A stretch of DNA of 64,000 bases from Priestia endophytica DSM 13796. Lineage in GTDB: Bacteria; Bacillota; Bacilli; Bacillales; Bacillaceae_H. The notes under the pieces were generated by a model. That model ran no database searches. It worked only from the letters and a program-made list of their open reading frames with translations, and was not told the DNA's origin. Position numbers and translations under genes: made by a program. Where the stretch lies: NCBI RefSeq assembly GCF_900115845.1, contig NZ_FOXX01000010.1, forward strand, positions 124,001-188,000, read 5' to 3'. Positions 11,201 to 18,771 of this stretch are shown here, piece after piece (position 1 is the first letter of the stretch; each line of letters opens with the position of its first letter).

Positions 11201-12844
11201 TTTATCAGGATGAAGAATGTTACCTTCTTGACCTAATAGCGTCATTGTTGATGTCACAATTTCTTCTCGAATTGCGTCAATTGGTGGGTTTGTAACTTGA
11301 GCGAAAAGCTGTTTGAAATAGTTGTACAATAAATGTGAACGATTAGAAAGCACAGCAAGCGGTGTATCAAGTCCCATTGACCCAATTGGATCTTTGCCTT
11401 CTGTAACCATAGGGATAATATTTTTTGAAACTTCCTCATACGTATAACCAAATGCTTTTTGCAACTGAACTAAATTTTCAACTTTTTCTGAAACTTCAGC
11501 TTGCTCTAAGTCATTGATTTCAATCATTTGCTCGTTTAACCATTCGCGATACGGATGCTCTGAAATCATCTCTTCCTTCAGTTCACGGTCTGAGATAATT
11601 CGTCCTTCTTCAAGATTTAAAAGAAGCATTTTCCCTGGACTTAAACGATCTTTATATAAAACGTTCTCTGGATCAACGTCAATTACGCCAACTTCAGAAG
11701 AAAGGATAAGATAATCATCTTTTGTTACATAATAACGAGCAGGACGAAGACCGTTACGATCTAAAATAGCGCCAATTTCATTTCCATCTGTAAACACGAC
11801 TGCCGTTGGACCATCCCACGGCTCCATAAGACAGCTATGATATTGGTAAAAAGCTTTTTTATCATCTTCCATATTCTCATCGCGTGCCCATGGTTCTGGA
11901 ATAAGCATCATTGCAGTATGGGCAGGTTTTCTGCCAGCAAGCGTGAAAAATTCAAATGCATTGTCTAAAATAGAAGAATCACTTCCATTTATATCGAGAA
12001 GAGGCATTACTTTATCTAGATCATCGCCAAATGCTTTTGAAATAAACTGCTGCTCACGTGCTCTCATCCAGTTAATGTTTCCACGAAGCGTATTAATTTC
12101 ACCATTGTGAATTAAATAACGGTTTGGATGCGCTCTTTCCCAGCTTGGGAACGTATTAGTACTAAAGCGTGAGTGAACAAGTGAAAAACCTGATGTAAAA
12201 CGCTCGTCTTTTAAATCTTTATAAAAACTAGATACTTTAGATGGTGTCATAAGCCCTTTGTATACGATCGTTTGGCTTGAAAGGCTCGCAAAATAGAACG
12301 CCGTATTTTCACCAACTTGTTCAGCACGTTTGCGAATCACATACAATTTTCGCTCAAACGGTAAGCCTTCTTCTACATTTTCATTTTTGGCAATGAAAAC
12401 TTGACGAACGTATGGCTGACTTTCTCTTCCTGTTGGTCCAATGTGTGTACTGTCAACAGGCACCGTTCTCCAGCCTAATAATTGTTGTCCTTCTTCTTCG
12501 ACTATTCTGTTAATTTCCGATTCATAGTGAGCGCGCTCTTTCTCATCCTGTGGGAAAAAGATCATACCAACTCCATAGTGGCCTTTTTCAGGGAATGCAA
12601 AAGTACAAACGCTTTGAAAAAAGTCGTGAGGAATTTGGACCATAATGCCAACTCCATCACTTGTATCCGGGTCACTTCCCTGCCCACCACGATGCTCTAA
12701 TTGGTCAAGCATATGAAGCCCTTTTTCCACAATATCATGCGACGCACGACCATTTAAATGTGCGTAAAGACCGATTCCACATGCATCATGCTCAAATTCC
12801 GGGCGGTAAAGACCTTGTGCTTGAGGTAGTTTATTTATTGTCAT
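8291..12844 (-). CDS. gltB: Glutamate synthase large subunit
   Basis: The large subunit (gltA in B. subtilis) makes two glutamates from glutamine and 2-oxoglutarate. I prefer ATG at 12844 (MTINKLPQAQGLYRPEF), because GGAGG lies eight bases ahead; an in-frame ATG at 12865 adds seven residues and has no ribosome site. The mature enzyme begins at the Ntn nucleophile Cys22 (HDACGIGLY) after removal of a propeptide. The order is class II amidotransferase, central domain, FMN-binding synthase domain (GYDGGTGASP), the 3Fe-4S motif CIMMRACHLDTCPVGVATQ and a C-terminal GXGXG beta-helix domain. It is transcribed divergently from gltC with a GltC box between them. Confidence 0.97.
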   Translation of the reverse strand: MTINKLPQAQGLYRPEFEHDACGIGLYAHLNGRASHDIVEKGLHMLDQLEHRGGQGSDPDTSDGVGIMVQIPHDFFQSVCTFAFPEKGHYGVGMIFFPQDEKERAHYESEINRIVEEEGQQLLGWRTVPVDSTHIGPTGRESQPYVRQVFIAKNENVEEGLPFERKLYVIRKRAEQVGENTAFYFASLSSQTIVYKGLMTPSKVSSFYKDLKDERFTSGFSLVHSRFSTNTFPSWERAHPNRYLIHNGEINTLRGNINWMRAREQQFISKAFGDDLDKVMPLLDINGSDSSILDNAFEFFTLAGRKPAHTAMMLIPEPWARDENMEDDKKAFYQYHSCLMEPWDGPTAVVFTDGNEIGAILDRNGLRPARYYVTKDDYLILSSEVGVIDVDPENVLYKDRLSPGKMLLLNLEEGRIISDRELKEEMISEHPYREWLNEQMIEINDLEQAEVSEKVENLVQLQKAFGYTYEEVSKNIIPMVTEGKDPIGSMGLDTPLAVLSNRSHLLYNYFKQLFAQVTNPPIDAIREEIVTSTMTLLGQEGNILHPDKSAARRIMLDAPFLSNEEVARLKETNVKEFKTKTLSLLFKEDIEKALETLCGEVDKAMAEGNTIIVLSDRGVDEHNMAMPTLLAGSAVHQYLVEKGTRTAVSLVAETAEAREVHHFAVLIGYGIDAINPYLAYETLREGIKDGVIKVSYDKAVATFNNTAAEGVVKVMSKVGVSTVQSYRGAQIFEAVGIGEDVINGYFTGTASQLSGIGLDVIEQEVKMRHEEAFVGNYKDETLEAGSELQWRRNGEHHAFNPQTIHTLQHACRTGNYELFKKYSKMADDEQLTFLRNAFSFNKKRNSISIDEVESVDSIVKRFKTGAMSFGSLSEEAHSTLAIAMNRLGGKSNSGEGGEDPARFTRDENGDYRRSAIKQVASGRFGVNSHYLVNADELQIKMAQGAKPGEGGQLPGTKVYPWVAEVRGSTPGVSLISPPPHHDIYSIEDLAQLIHDLKNANSKARISVKLVSKAGVGTIAAGVAKAVADVIVISGYDGGTGASPKTSIKHTGLPWELGLTEAHQTLMMNKLRSRVILETDGKLMTGRDVVMAALFGAEEYGFATAPLVVLGCIMMRACHLDTCPVGVATQNPELRKKFLGDPDHIVNFMRFIAQEVREIMAELGFRTMEEMVGQTEVLEVSERTKSHWKAKHLDLTKLLYKVEGEHTRTEYQNHKLDQSLDVAEILPKCERALNDRTQVDLSFNIRNVNRVVGTIVGSEVTRRFGEKGLPEDTITLRFNGSAGQSFGAFVPKGMTLNLQGDANDYVGKGLSGGKIIVRAPEVKAQAPEDNVIAGNVSLIGATAGEAYIEGRAGERFCVRNSGAYAVVEGVGDHGCEYMTGGRAVIIGAVGKNFGAGMSGGVAYVLPDDAEHFDQTANKEMVHFETLQDEEDIKELKAMLTKHMNYTGSVKATQILAHWEESVAKFVKVIPKDYKRMLQTIEAMKASGMEKDEAVMAAFKANSSNKSQKVDETLQTIGS

Positions 12845-12902
12845 AGGGCATTCCTCCAACTCCATATCTTTTTCTCTCTATGCCGATTACGTTACAATAC
12901 TA

Positions 12903-12931
12903 ATTGTAGTTTCACAAATTGATATAAACAA
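12903..12931 (-). promoter_or_regulatory. Promoter of the glutamate synthase operon
   Basis: On the minus strand TTGTTT, 17 bases and TACAAT form a sigma-A promoter with a start expected near 12896. The GltC box centre (12960) is then about 64 bases upstream, the position of Box I in B. subtilis. Confidence 0.7.
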
Positions 12932-12939
12932 TATATAAT
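12911..12939 (+). promoter_or_regulatory. Promoter of gltC
   Basis: TTCACA, 17 bases and TATAAT make a near-consensus sigma-A promoter on the plus strand. The start is expected near 12946, just before the GltC box, so bound GltC could repress its own gene. It overlaps the divergent glutamate synthase promoter. Confidence 0.75.
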
Positions 12940-12952
12940 TTAGATTAAAACG

Positions 12953-12967
12953 ATCTCAATATGAGAT
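12953..12967. promoter_or_regulatory. GltC-binding Box I
   Basis: ATCTCAATATGAGAT is a perfect inverted repeat with a three-base centre and the LysR T-N11-A character. It matches the B. subtilis GltC Box I as I recall it. It serves activation of the glutamate synthase genes and autorepression of gltC. Confidence 0.85.
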
Positions 12968-12989
12968 AGGTTTAAAGGAGGGATATAAA

Positions 12990-13892
12990 ATGGAGCTAAG
13001 ACAGCTTGTTTATTTTGTAGAAGTAGCAAAGCGTGAGCACGTGTCAGAGGCGGCGTTTGCCCTTCATGTGGCTCAGTCTGCTGTAAGTAGACAAATTAGT
13101 AATTTGGAGACAGAACTTGGGGTTGCTCTTTTTGAGCGAGAAGGTCGAAACATTAAATTAACGACAATTGGGAAGCTTTTTTTAACTCATACAGAGACTG
13201 CGTTAAAAGCAATTGATAATGCAAAGCAGCTTATTGATGAACATCTTGATCCCGAACGCGGGACGATTAAAATTGGCTTCCCAACAAGCCTTGCAAGCCA
13301 CACACTACCAACCGTTATTTCCGCCTTTAAAGGAAAACATCCGAACGTTGCCTTTCATCTCCGTCAAGGTTCTTATAAATTTTTAATTGATGCAGTTAAA
13401 AATCGAGAAATTGATTTAGCTTTTTTAGGGCCTGTTCCACGAGATGATAACGATGTAGAAGGAACGATTTTGTTTTCTGAGAAGATTTTAGCTCTTCTTC
13501 CTTCAAACCATCCTCTTGCAAGTAAGGAACGAATTCGACTTGATCAGCTTCGCAATGATGCGTTCGTTCTTTTCCCAAAAGGTTATGTACTGCACAGACT
13601 TGCGATTGATGCCTGTAAACAGTCAGGCTTTAAAGCAAATGTGTCATCAGTTGGAGAAGATCTTGATGCCATTAAAGGACTTGTTTCAGCAGGGATTGGT
13701 GTAACACTTCTTCCAGAAAGTACGCTGTATGAAACAATGCCAAAGTTTACGGTAAAAGTGCCGATTGAGTTTCCACATGTGACAAGAACCGTTGGCATGA
13801 TTATTCCAAAACATCGTAAACTTGCTCCATCTGAACAACTTTTTTATGAATTTGTGAAAGACTTTTTCTCTATTCTACAGCAGTACAGTTAA
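12990..13892 (+). CDS. gltC: LysR-type transcriptional activator GltC
   Basis: A 300-residue LysR regulator with a winged HTH in the first 60 residues (MELRQLVYFVEVAKREHVSE, then AQSAVSRQISNLE) followed by two periplasmic-binding-like effector lobes. In B. subtilis GltC activates glutamate synthase transcription in response to 2-oxoglutarate and is inhibited by glutamate and by RocG. Its divergent position, the ATCTCA/TGAGAT box and the promoter geometry all support true GltC rather than a generic LysR. ATG at 12990 follows AAAGGAGGG. Confidence 0.93.
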   Translation: MELRQLVYFVEVAKREHVSEAAFALHVAQSAVSRQISNLETELGVALFEREGRNIKLTTIGKLFLTHTETALKAIDNAKQLIDEHLDPERGTIKIGFPTSLASHTLPTVISAFKGKHPNVAFHLRQGSYKFLIDAVKNREIDLAFLGPVPRDDNDVEGTILFSEKILALLPSNHPLASKERIRLDQLRNDAFVLFPKGYVLHRLAIDACKQSGFKANVSSVGEDLDAIKGLVSAGIGVTLLPESTLYETMPKFTVKVPIEFPHVTRTVGMIIPKHRKLAPSEQLFYEFVKDFFSILQQYS

Positions 13893-13919
13893 AAAGGCTC
13901 CAAGTATGGAAGCCTTTTT
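13891..13919. terminator. Bidirectional terminator after gltC
   Basis: Stem AAAAAGGCTCC / GGAAGCCTTTTT with one bulged base. It has T runs on both strands and serves gltC and the small minus-strand gene at 13927. Confidence 0.85.
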
Positions 13920-13926
13920 AACATGC

Positions 13927-14043
13927 TTAATCATCATAGTCATAGCGAAAACCGTCTTGACTCTTGTCTTGATTTCCGTTTCCTCGTTCATTTGCCAAAT
14001 CTCTGTTTTCTTTTTGTTCTTCTTCGGTTTGCTTCTTATTCAT
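13927..14043 (-). CDS. Small hydrophilic protein, 38 residues, unknown
   Basis: ATG at 14043 is preceded by AAAAAAGGAGG with a six-base spacer, a very good ribosome site. The product, MNKKQTEEEQKENRDLANER then a Gly/Asn-rich, Asp/Tyr-rich tail, has no hydrophobic core and looks intrinsically disordered. Such short, charged proteins are common among spore and stress proteins of Bacillus, but there is no specific family motif. It lies between two terminators and appears to be its own unit. Confidence 0.6.
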   Translation of the reverse strand: MNKKQTEEEQKENRDLANERGNGNQDKSQDGFRYDYDD

Positions 14044-14083
14044 CGTAAGCCTCCTTTTTTAGGTAGTATGTTCTTAAACGAAA

Positions 14084-14116
14084 AAAAGATGAGCCTGGTA
14101 CTTGAGCTCATCTTTT
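14084..14116 (-). terminator. Terminator of the gene at 14108-14482
   Basis: Stem AAAAGATGAGC / GCTCATCTTTT with an 11-base loop, overlapping the end of the coding region. Confidence 0.8.
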
Positions 14117-14482
14117 CTCTACTTTATAAAGGCCGTTTGTTGGTACTTTTTTGTCGAAATAAGCTTTTATAATATCACCTTCTGCAAGCTTGTCACTAAG
14201 AGGTTCCTCAAGGCTTTTTGTAGTAAAGGTAATGCTTGTTCCCTCTTTTGTTTTAGCCTTGTATGAATTCCCATCTATTTTAGTGATTTGATAGTAGTAA
14301 ATATTAAATCGCTCATTTTTTGTATCTTTTGTTTTCTCAGATGCAGGCAAACTTTGCAAAACTTTTGTTTGCTCTTTAGCATCTGTTTTATTAGCTACGT
14401 TGTTCATATAATAGAAAACTAGTAAACATAAAAAAACAAGTAAAAGTACTAGTAGCATTAATTTTTTTCCTGCAATGGACAA
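14108..14482 (-). CDS. Membrane-anchored protein of unknown function, 124 residues
   Basis: A single N-terminal hydrophobic segment (about residues 8-25, KLMLLVLLLVFLCLLVFYYM) is followed by a Lys-rich linker and a soluble domain of about 75 residues rich in beta-strand character (YYYQITKIDGNSYKAKTKEG). The soluble part is most likely extracytoplasmic. The pattern ITKIDGNSYKAKTKEGTSITF resembles small OB-like or DUF-type Bacillus exported proteins, but I cannot name a family. ATG at 14482 lies after TACAGGAGGTTATT. No functional partner is evident nearby. Confidence 0.7.
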   Translation of the reverse strand: MSIAGKKLMLLVLLLVFLCLLVFYYMNNVANKTDAKEQTKVLQSLPASEKTKDTKNERFNIYYYQITKIDGNSYKAKTKEGTSITFTTKSLEEPLSDKLAEGDIIKAYFDKKVPTNGLYKVEKR

Positions 14483-14739
14483 CCTAATAACCTCCTGTAT
14501 AGTCTCGGATTGACCATCATATTTTAAACGTATTATAACATAATTTCAATACAGAACGTACATATAGAGGTCAATGTTCACCTTTTGCTCAAAAATGAAA
14601 AACGATCTTTTGAACTACAACTCTTTCTTTTCTCCTAATTCTTATGAAGAAATGCTAGAAAATATTCCTTTTTAAAAAGATGTGTAAAACATATCGAAGA
14701 AGGGAAAAAGAGCACTACATACGAAAGGTGGTAGATAGT

Positions 14740-15114
14740 ATGAAACATCTTGTTTTTTATGATGCTGACTGTCCCCTTTGTTCAAATGTAAAAAAAGTTG
14801 TCCAAGCCCTTGATTGGGGAAAACGTCTTGATTGGATGCCTGTTCAATCGATTCAATCTGAACAAAAGTTCCGCTTCTTAGCTAAGCGTAATGTTTATGA
14901 TGAAATTCACATGATTTCTCGTGATAATGAACTGTTTAGCGGGTTCTATACCGTTCGGAAAATTTTAAAGTCACTCCCGCTTACATGGCCAATTGGCATG
15001 CTTCTTTCTCTGCCGCTCGTAGAGAAGCTAGGTGTGCCGCTTTATACGTGGGTTTCTGAAAACCGCTATGAATGGTTTGGACGCTATTCAGAAAAAGGAC
15101 AGAACGCATATTAA
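14740..15114 (+). CDS. DCC family thiol-disulfide oxidoreductase (YuxK-like)
   Basis: The predicted product is 124 residues from ATG at 14740, which has AAAGGTGG ahead of it; an in-frame ATG at 14680 would add 20 residues with no ribosome site and unlike family N-termini. It begins MKHLVFYDADCPLC, the DxDCPxC motif (Cys11, Cys14) that names the DUF393/DCC family, and ends with the typical YxWFGRYS-like segment. Members are thioredoxin-fold proteins thought to be thiol-disulfide oxidoreductases, with poorly known substrates. A hydrophobic stretch LPLTWPIGMLLSLPLVEKL occurs in the middle. Confidence 0.85.
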   Translation: MKHLVFYDADCPLCSNVKKVVQALDWGKRLDWMPVQSIQSEQKFRFLAKRNVYDEIHMISRDNELFSGFYTVRKILKSLPLTWPIGMLLSLPLVEKLGVPLYTWVSENRYEWFGRYSEKGQNAY

Positions 15115-15117
15115 ACA

Positions 15118-15149
15118 AAGAACCGAGGCAAAAGCCTCGGTCTTTTTTA
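15118..15149. terminator. Terminator between the DCC and SPFH genes
   Basis: Perfect stem ACCGAGGC / GCCTCGGT with an AAAA loop and a CTTTTTT tail on the plus strand. It also ends the convergent SPFH gene. Confidence 0.85.
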
Positions 15150-15989
15150 TTTTCCACCAACAATAACGTCAGAATCAGAGCCAACAACTTTCGTTTGAAC
15201 ATTTTTGTCTCCATCCCATTTCTCGATACGCTTCATTTCAATTACTTCTGGTGTTAATGACTCACTTACTACTTTGTTTGCTTCCGCTTCTGCTTTTGCT
15301 TTAATAATTTCAGCATCTGCTTTACCTTGTGCTTCTACTTTTGCTTTTTCAGCTTGAACTTCTGCTTGCTGCTTCTCAACGTTCATTGCTTCAAGCTTTT
15401 GCTGTGCATCTACAACATTTTGAATCGCTTTTTGCGTTTTTTCATCTGGTTTTGGTGTACCAAGAACGAAGTCTGAAACAACGAATCCATATTTATTGGC
15501 ATCTTCTATAAACTCTTGCTCAATCTCTGTTTTAATTTGCTCACGCTTTTGGAAGATTTCAAGAATCGTATATTTAGATGTTACAGATAATGCCGCATCT
15601 TTCATACGTGACTGAAGGAACGTATTCTCGATCACTTCTGGTTTTGCTCCTTTAAACTTGTTGAAGATATCAACAACTTTCTCAGGATTGTTTGCGTAGT
15701 TATATGTTGCATCAATATCAAGCGGTTTTCCATCTTTCGTCGCAAGTGGGACATCTTCATATGATACCGTTTCCATTGCAACCGGATATTGTGTGACTTT
15801 CTTCCATGGAGATACAAAGTGCCATCCCTGACCAAGCGTTTGCTTTTCAACCCCGCCAGATCTATTGTACACAACCCCAATATGGCCTTGATCAACTTGG
15901 GTAATTGACATAATGGCAAGTACCCCACCTAAAATAATAGCTAGCCCTACAAGCACAGCCCCAAGCTTTGCTTTTCCTGTTTTCAACAT
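15147..15989 (-). CDS. SPFH/prohibitin domain membrane protein
   Basis: From ATG at 15989 (behind AAGGAGGAAAAATA) the product is 280 residues. One N-terminal transmembrane segment (about 8-30, LGAVLVGLAIILGGVLAIM) is followed by an SPFH (band 7) domain with VDQGHIGVVYNRSGGV, and then an Ala/Glu/Lys-rich coiled coil (VEKQQAEVQAEKAKVEAQGK) typical of prohibitins and flotillin relatives. Such proteins form ring-like membrane scaffolds. It lies one base after a tiny membrane-protein gene, with its ribosome site inside that gene, so the two are translationally linked and may form a complex. Confidence 0.88.
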   Translation of the reverse strand: MLKTGKAKLGAVLVGLAIILGGVLAIMSITQVDQGHIGVVYNRSGGVEKQTLGQGWHFVSPWKKVTQYPVAMETVSYEDVPLATKDGKPLDIDATYNYANNPEKVVDIFNKFKGAKPEVIENTFLQSRMKDAALSVTSKYTILEIFQKREQIKTEIEQEFIEDANKYGFVVSDFVLGTPKPDEKTQKAIQNVVDAQQKLEAMNVEKQQAEVQAEKAKVEAQGKADAEIIKAKAEAEANKVVSESLTPEVIEMKRIEKWDGDKNVQTKVVGSDSDVIVGGK

Positions 15990-15990
15990 A

Positions 15991-16143
15991 TTATTTTTCC
16001 TCCTTATCTTTAAACGCATCTTTTACTTCCTCTGCTTTCTCCCCAACTTTTTGAAATACACCCTTCTTCCCTAACCAAATCCATATGCCACCAAGGCTTA
16101 AAAAGAACAAAATAAATAAAACGTATAAAGAAAACAATTGCAT
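15991..16143 (-). CDS. Small single-pass membrane protein upstream of the SPFH gene
   Basis: The product is 50 residues from ATG at 16143 (MQLFSLYVLFILFFLSLGGI). A hydrophobic helix of about 22 residues is followed by a Lys/Glu-rich amphipathic tail (VFQKVGEKAEEVKDAFKDKE). The AGGTG ribosome site abuts this ATG, so a TTG two codons later may be the real start. The stop codon lies one base before the SPFH start, a strong sign of coupling. Function is unknown; the architecture suggests a partner or regulator of the SPFH scaffold. Confidence 0.7.
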   Translation of the reverse strand: MQLFSLYVLFILFFLSLGGIWIWLGKKGVFQKVGEKAEEVKDAFKDKEEK

Positions 16144-16301
16144 CACCTCATTAACTTATTAAAGTGAAAAAGTTCACATTAATCTATCCTTCCTTATTTG
16201 GAGAAGATATTTTAATTCCTCTTTTACACTTTATGTTGTTATCTTAGTATTATTTACGATAATGTTACGATAAGGTTTCATTTTTTTAAAGAAAATTGTA
16301 C

Positions 16302-16333
16302 AAAAGCAAAGAAATGGAGATTTCTTTGCTTTT
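16302..16333 (-). terminator. Terminator after the third paralogue (16390-17110)
   Basis: Perfect 13-base stem AAAAGCAAAGAAA / TTTCTTTGCTTTT with a six-base loop. Confidence 0.85.
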
Positions 16334-16389
16334 GGCTTACGTTATGCGTTTGTTTAATATGTTTATATCATAAAGATGTTATAGATTAT

Positions 16390-17110
16390 TTATTTTTCTA
16401 ACTCTTTATTGTATTTAATTACCTTGTCTTGTGTTAACACTCTTGCTTTTTTCATATCTTCTGGTTTGTGATAAATATCACTTTTAGCACTATGTATACC
16501 AATGTCATAGACCTGGGTGTTGTTTTTGTATCTGACCGTTAAAGATAAATAATTATGAATACCATGACTCTCAAAGTCTTGAAGAAGGTTAAATACTTTC
16601 TCGTCCTCTTTTTCCTGCAAAACCGTATCGGTTGGATAAAGTGTATTTACCCCTATATATATTATCGATCACTGCATCTTCTCCGTATTTCTTTCTTACC
16701 TTTTGAATATTAGGAAGATGGCGAATGTTAATTTTCTCATTTGTTTTAATGCCTACATTACCTTCTACTTTTTGAATTTTAAAAGGATGCTGTTTTACAA
16801 TCCCCTTTACCTCTTTTTCATACTGGCGATCCCATAATTCACTAATCACAGCATATTCATATAGTGAGCTGACCGCAATAGTCGGGAACCATATTTCAAA
16901 AGGTTTTTCAATACCTTCTATTTTAATATTTGCTTCATAAATTTCTCCTGATTCATCTACAACCTTATTAACTTTCGTAACATTAAAGTCTCGATCCATT
17001 CGACTGTGAAGCTGTTTTTCAATTTCTTGAGCTATTTGGTGCTCTTTAAATGCAAAATAACCCCATGTTGCTATTCCTAGAATAAGGAGAATTAATAAAA
17101 TTTTTTTCAT
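16390..17110 (-). pseudogene. Candidate immunity-protein paralogue C, frameshifted at a TA repeat
   Basis: ATG at 17110 opens a frame with an N-terminal transmembrane segment (MKKILLILLILGIATWGYFA). The reading resembles the intact paralogue at 17995-18741: EIEKQLHSRMDRDFNVTKVN, then ELWDRQYEKEVKGIVKQHPF. At 16654-16661 a TATATATA tract shifts the frame; adding one TA would restore IYIGVNTLYPTDTVLQEKED and the intact C-terminal half, with the same spacing as paralogue B. So the gene is a single dinucleotide slip away from intact. It may be a pseudogene, a phase-variable gene or a sequencing error. A terminator lies just upstream, so it has its own promoter. Confidence 0.75.
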
Positions 17111-17141
17111 AGCTTGTTCCTCATTTATATTAAACTTTGAT

Positions 17142-17187
17142 AAAAGGAAGAGAGGAACAGAATAACATGTTCCTCTCTTCCTTTTTA
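17142..17187 (-). terminator. Terminator between paralogues B and C
   Basis: Perfect stem of about 18 bases, AAAAGGAAGAGAGGAACA / TGTTCCTCTCTTCCTTTT, just after the stop codon of paralogue B. It ends the effector operon before paralogue C. Confidence 0.9.
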
Positions 17188-17191
17188 CTAT

Positions 17192-17913
17192 TTACTTTCT
17201 GTATGTTTGCTCAACTTGTTTTTGCGTTTTTATGAGGGCTTTTTTCATATCTTCAGGATGGTGATATTTATTCCCTTGACGTTCATTAATGAATATTTGG
17301 TACCTTTGCTGGCTATTTTTATAAGTAATTTCTAAAGCTAAATGATGTCCCATATTGTGAGTTCGTAAATCTTGTAGAAAGTTAAATACTTTTTCATTCT
17401 CTTTCTCTTGCTGTTTAGAATCTAATGGATAATCATCATTTAACATAATATCAATATGATCAATCATTATTTCTTTACCATACTTTTTACGAACTTCTTG
17501 GATGTTTGGTACCGGTTTTATATCTATAGGATCTTTTCGATTAATTCCAATGGTACCCGTTACATTTTTCACTTCAAACGGATGTGTTTTTAAAATACTA
17601 CTTACTTCTTGGATATACTGTCTGTCCCACAATTCCTCGATCACTTCATACTCATATAAATTCCCAATTGCTTCTTTCTCACATTGAACAGTAAAAGGCT
17701 ACTTAACTCCTTCCATTTTCACTGTAACATAATAATAACTTCCTGATTCATCTTTAGAACTACGGATGTCTGTTACGGTGAATTGGCAGTCAATTCGACT
17801 TCGAGTTGGGATTCTATTTCTTTTAATATTTTATTTTGGTTATATGTATGCACTCCCCATGTTGCTCCGGTACACAGCAACAGAATACTCATAATTATAG
17901 TCCACTTCTTCAT
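17192..17913 (-). pseudogene. Candidate immunity-protein paralogue B, decayed
   Basis: This is the middle of three tandem paralogues. ATG at 17913 gives a transmembrane N-terminus (MKKWTIIMSILLLCTGATWG). The frame is lost around 17795-17805, after SQLEVEL. In the shifted frame RIDCQFTVTDIRSSKDESGS follows, then an in-frame TAG at 17699-17701 (where the intact copy has Lys in GVKKPF), then an unbroken stretch from FTVQ through EELWDRQYIQEVSSILKTHP to the stop at 17192. Two independent lesions make it a true pseudogene, although the last 150 codons could still be expressed from an internal start. Confidence 0.85.
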
Positions 17914-17994
17914 ATGTTTTTCTCTTTTCGTACTACTATCTCGAGAGTAGCTCTAGACTCTTATGCTTATCTCTATTGTTAACTTTCTCCTCAT

Positions 17995-18741
17995 CTAAGA
18001 TTGGACTTCTTCATTTGATTCTATAACTTCTTCCTGTGTCTTTAAACGGGCTTTTTTCATATCTTCAGGACTATGATATTTATCTTTTTGATAGTCATTA
18101 ATTAGGATTTCATATCTTTGTGTATATTTTGTATATTGAATACTTAATGATAAATTGTTATCCATATCTCTATCTTTCATATCTTTAAGAAGGTTAAAAA
18201 TCTTTTCATCTTCTTTCTCTTGCAATTCAGGATCTGTAGGGTATGGATAATTAGTATATAAAGTAATTTGATCATATATAACCTTCTTACCATATTGTTT
18301 TCTTATTTCCTCAATAGTTGGTAAATTTTGAATATCCACATTTGGGTCCTGATCATGAACTATACCAACATTACTTTCAATTCTCTTAATATTAAGAGGA
18401 TGCTCTTTGACTATTTTTTGAACTTCTTTTTCATATTGTCTTGTCCATAATTCATCAATAATTGCATATCTTGGCAAATTATCAGCAGCACTTTTAAACA
18501 TTTCCTTTTTAAAAGGTTTTTTAACCCCTCCCATTTCTACTGTTATATAGTAGTATTCCCCTCCACCATTAGAAATTTCCTCAACGTTTGTCACATGAAA
18601 CTCTCGATTCATTCGGTCTTTTAACTGTTTTTCAATCATGTTGGCTACTTGATTCTCTTTATGTGCAGAATACATCCAAGCTCCTCCAATCACAAGTAAT
18701 CCTATAATTCCAATAAAAACAATTAATTTAATTTTCCTCAT
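17995..18741 (-). CDS. Membrane-anchored candidate immunity protein A (intact paralogue)
   Basis: A 248-residue protein with one N-terminal transmembrane segment (about 5-24, KLIVFIGIIGLLVIGGAWMY) and a soluble domain of about 220 residues, likely on the outer face. It belongs to the same unnamed family as the two broken genes downstream; shared blocks are QL-x-RM-x-R-F-V-T-V near residue 45, ELWTRQYEKEVQKIVKEHPL in the middle and the C-terminal SPEDMKKARLKTQEEV. It starts 30 bases after the lipase effector. In type VII loci the gene after a toxin usually encodes its immunity protein, and a lipase acting outside the membrane would need an extracytoplasmic inhibitor. The role is inferred; I do not recognise a characterised homologue. 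Confidence 0.65.
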   Translation of the reverse strand: MRKIKLIVFIGIIGLLVIGGAWMYSAHKENQVANMIEKQLKDRMNREFHVTNVEEISNGGGEYYYITVEMGGVKKPFKKEMFKSAADNLPRYAIIDELWTRQYEKEVQKIVKEHPLNIKRIESNVGIVHDQDPNVDIQNLPTIEEIRKQYGKKVIYDQITLYTNYPYPTDPELQEKEDEKIFNLLKDMKDRDMDNNLSLSIQYTKYTQRYEILINDYQKDKYHSPEDMKKARLKTQEEVIESNEEVQS

Positions 18742-18771
18742 GTACAGTCCATCTCCAAATTTTCTATAATA

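Noticed and set aside
14595-14675. 26-codon frame beginning MKNDLLNYNSFFSPN
   Set aside because: It reads plausibly but has no ribosome site, no promoter and no visible context.
16164-16177. GTGAA-AAAG-TTCAC inverted repeat before the small SPFH partner
   Set aside because: The arms are only five bases and the region is AT-rich, so chance is likely.
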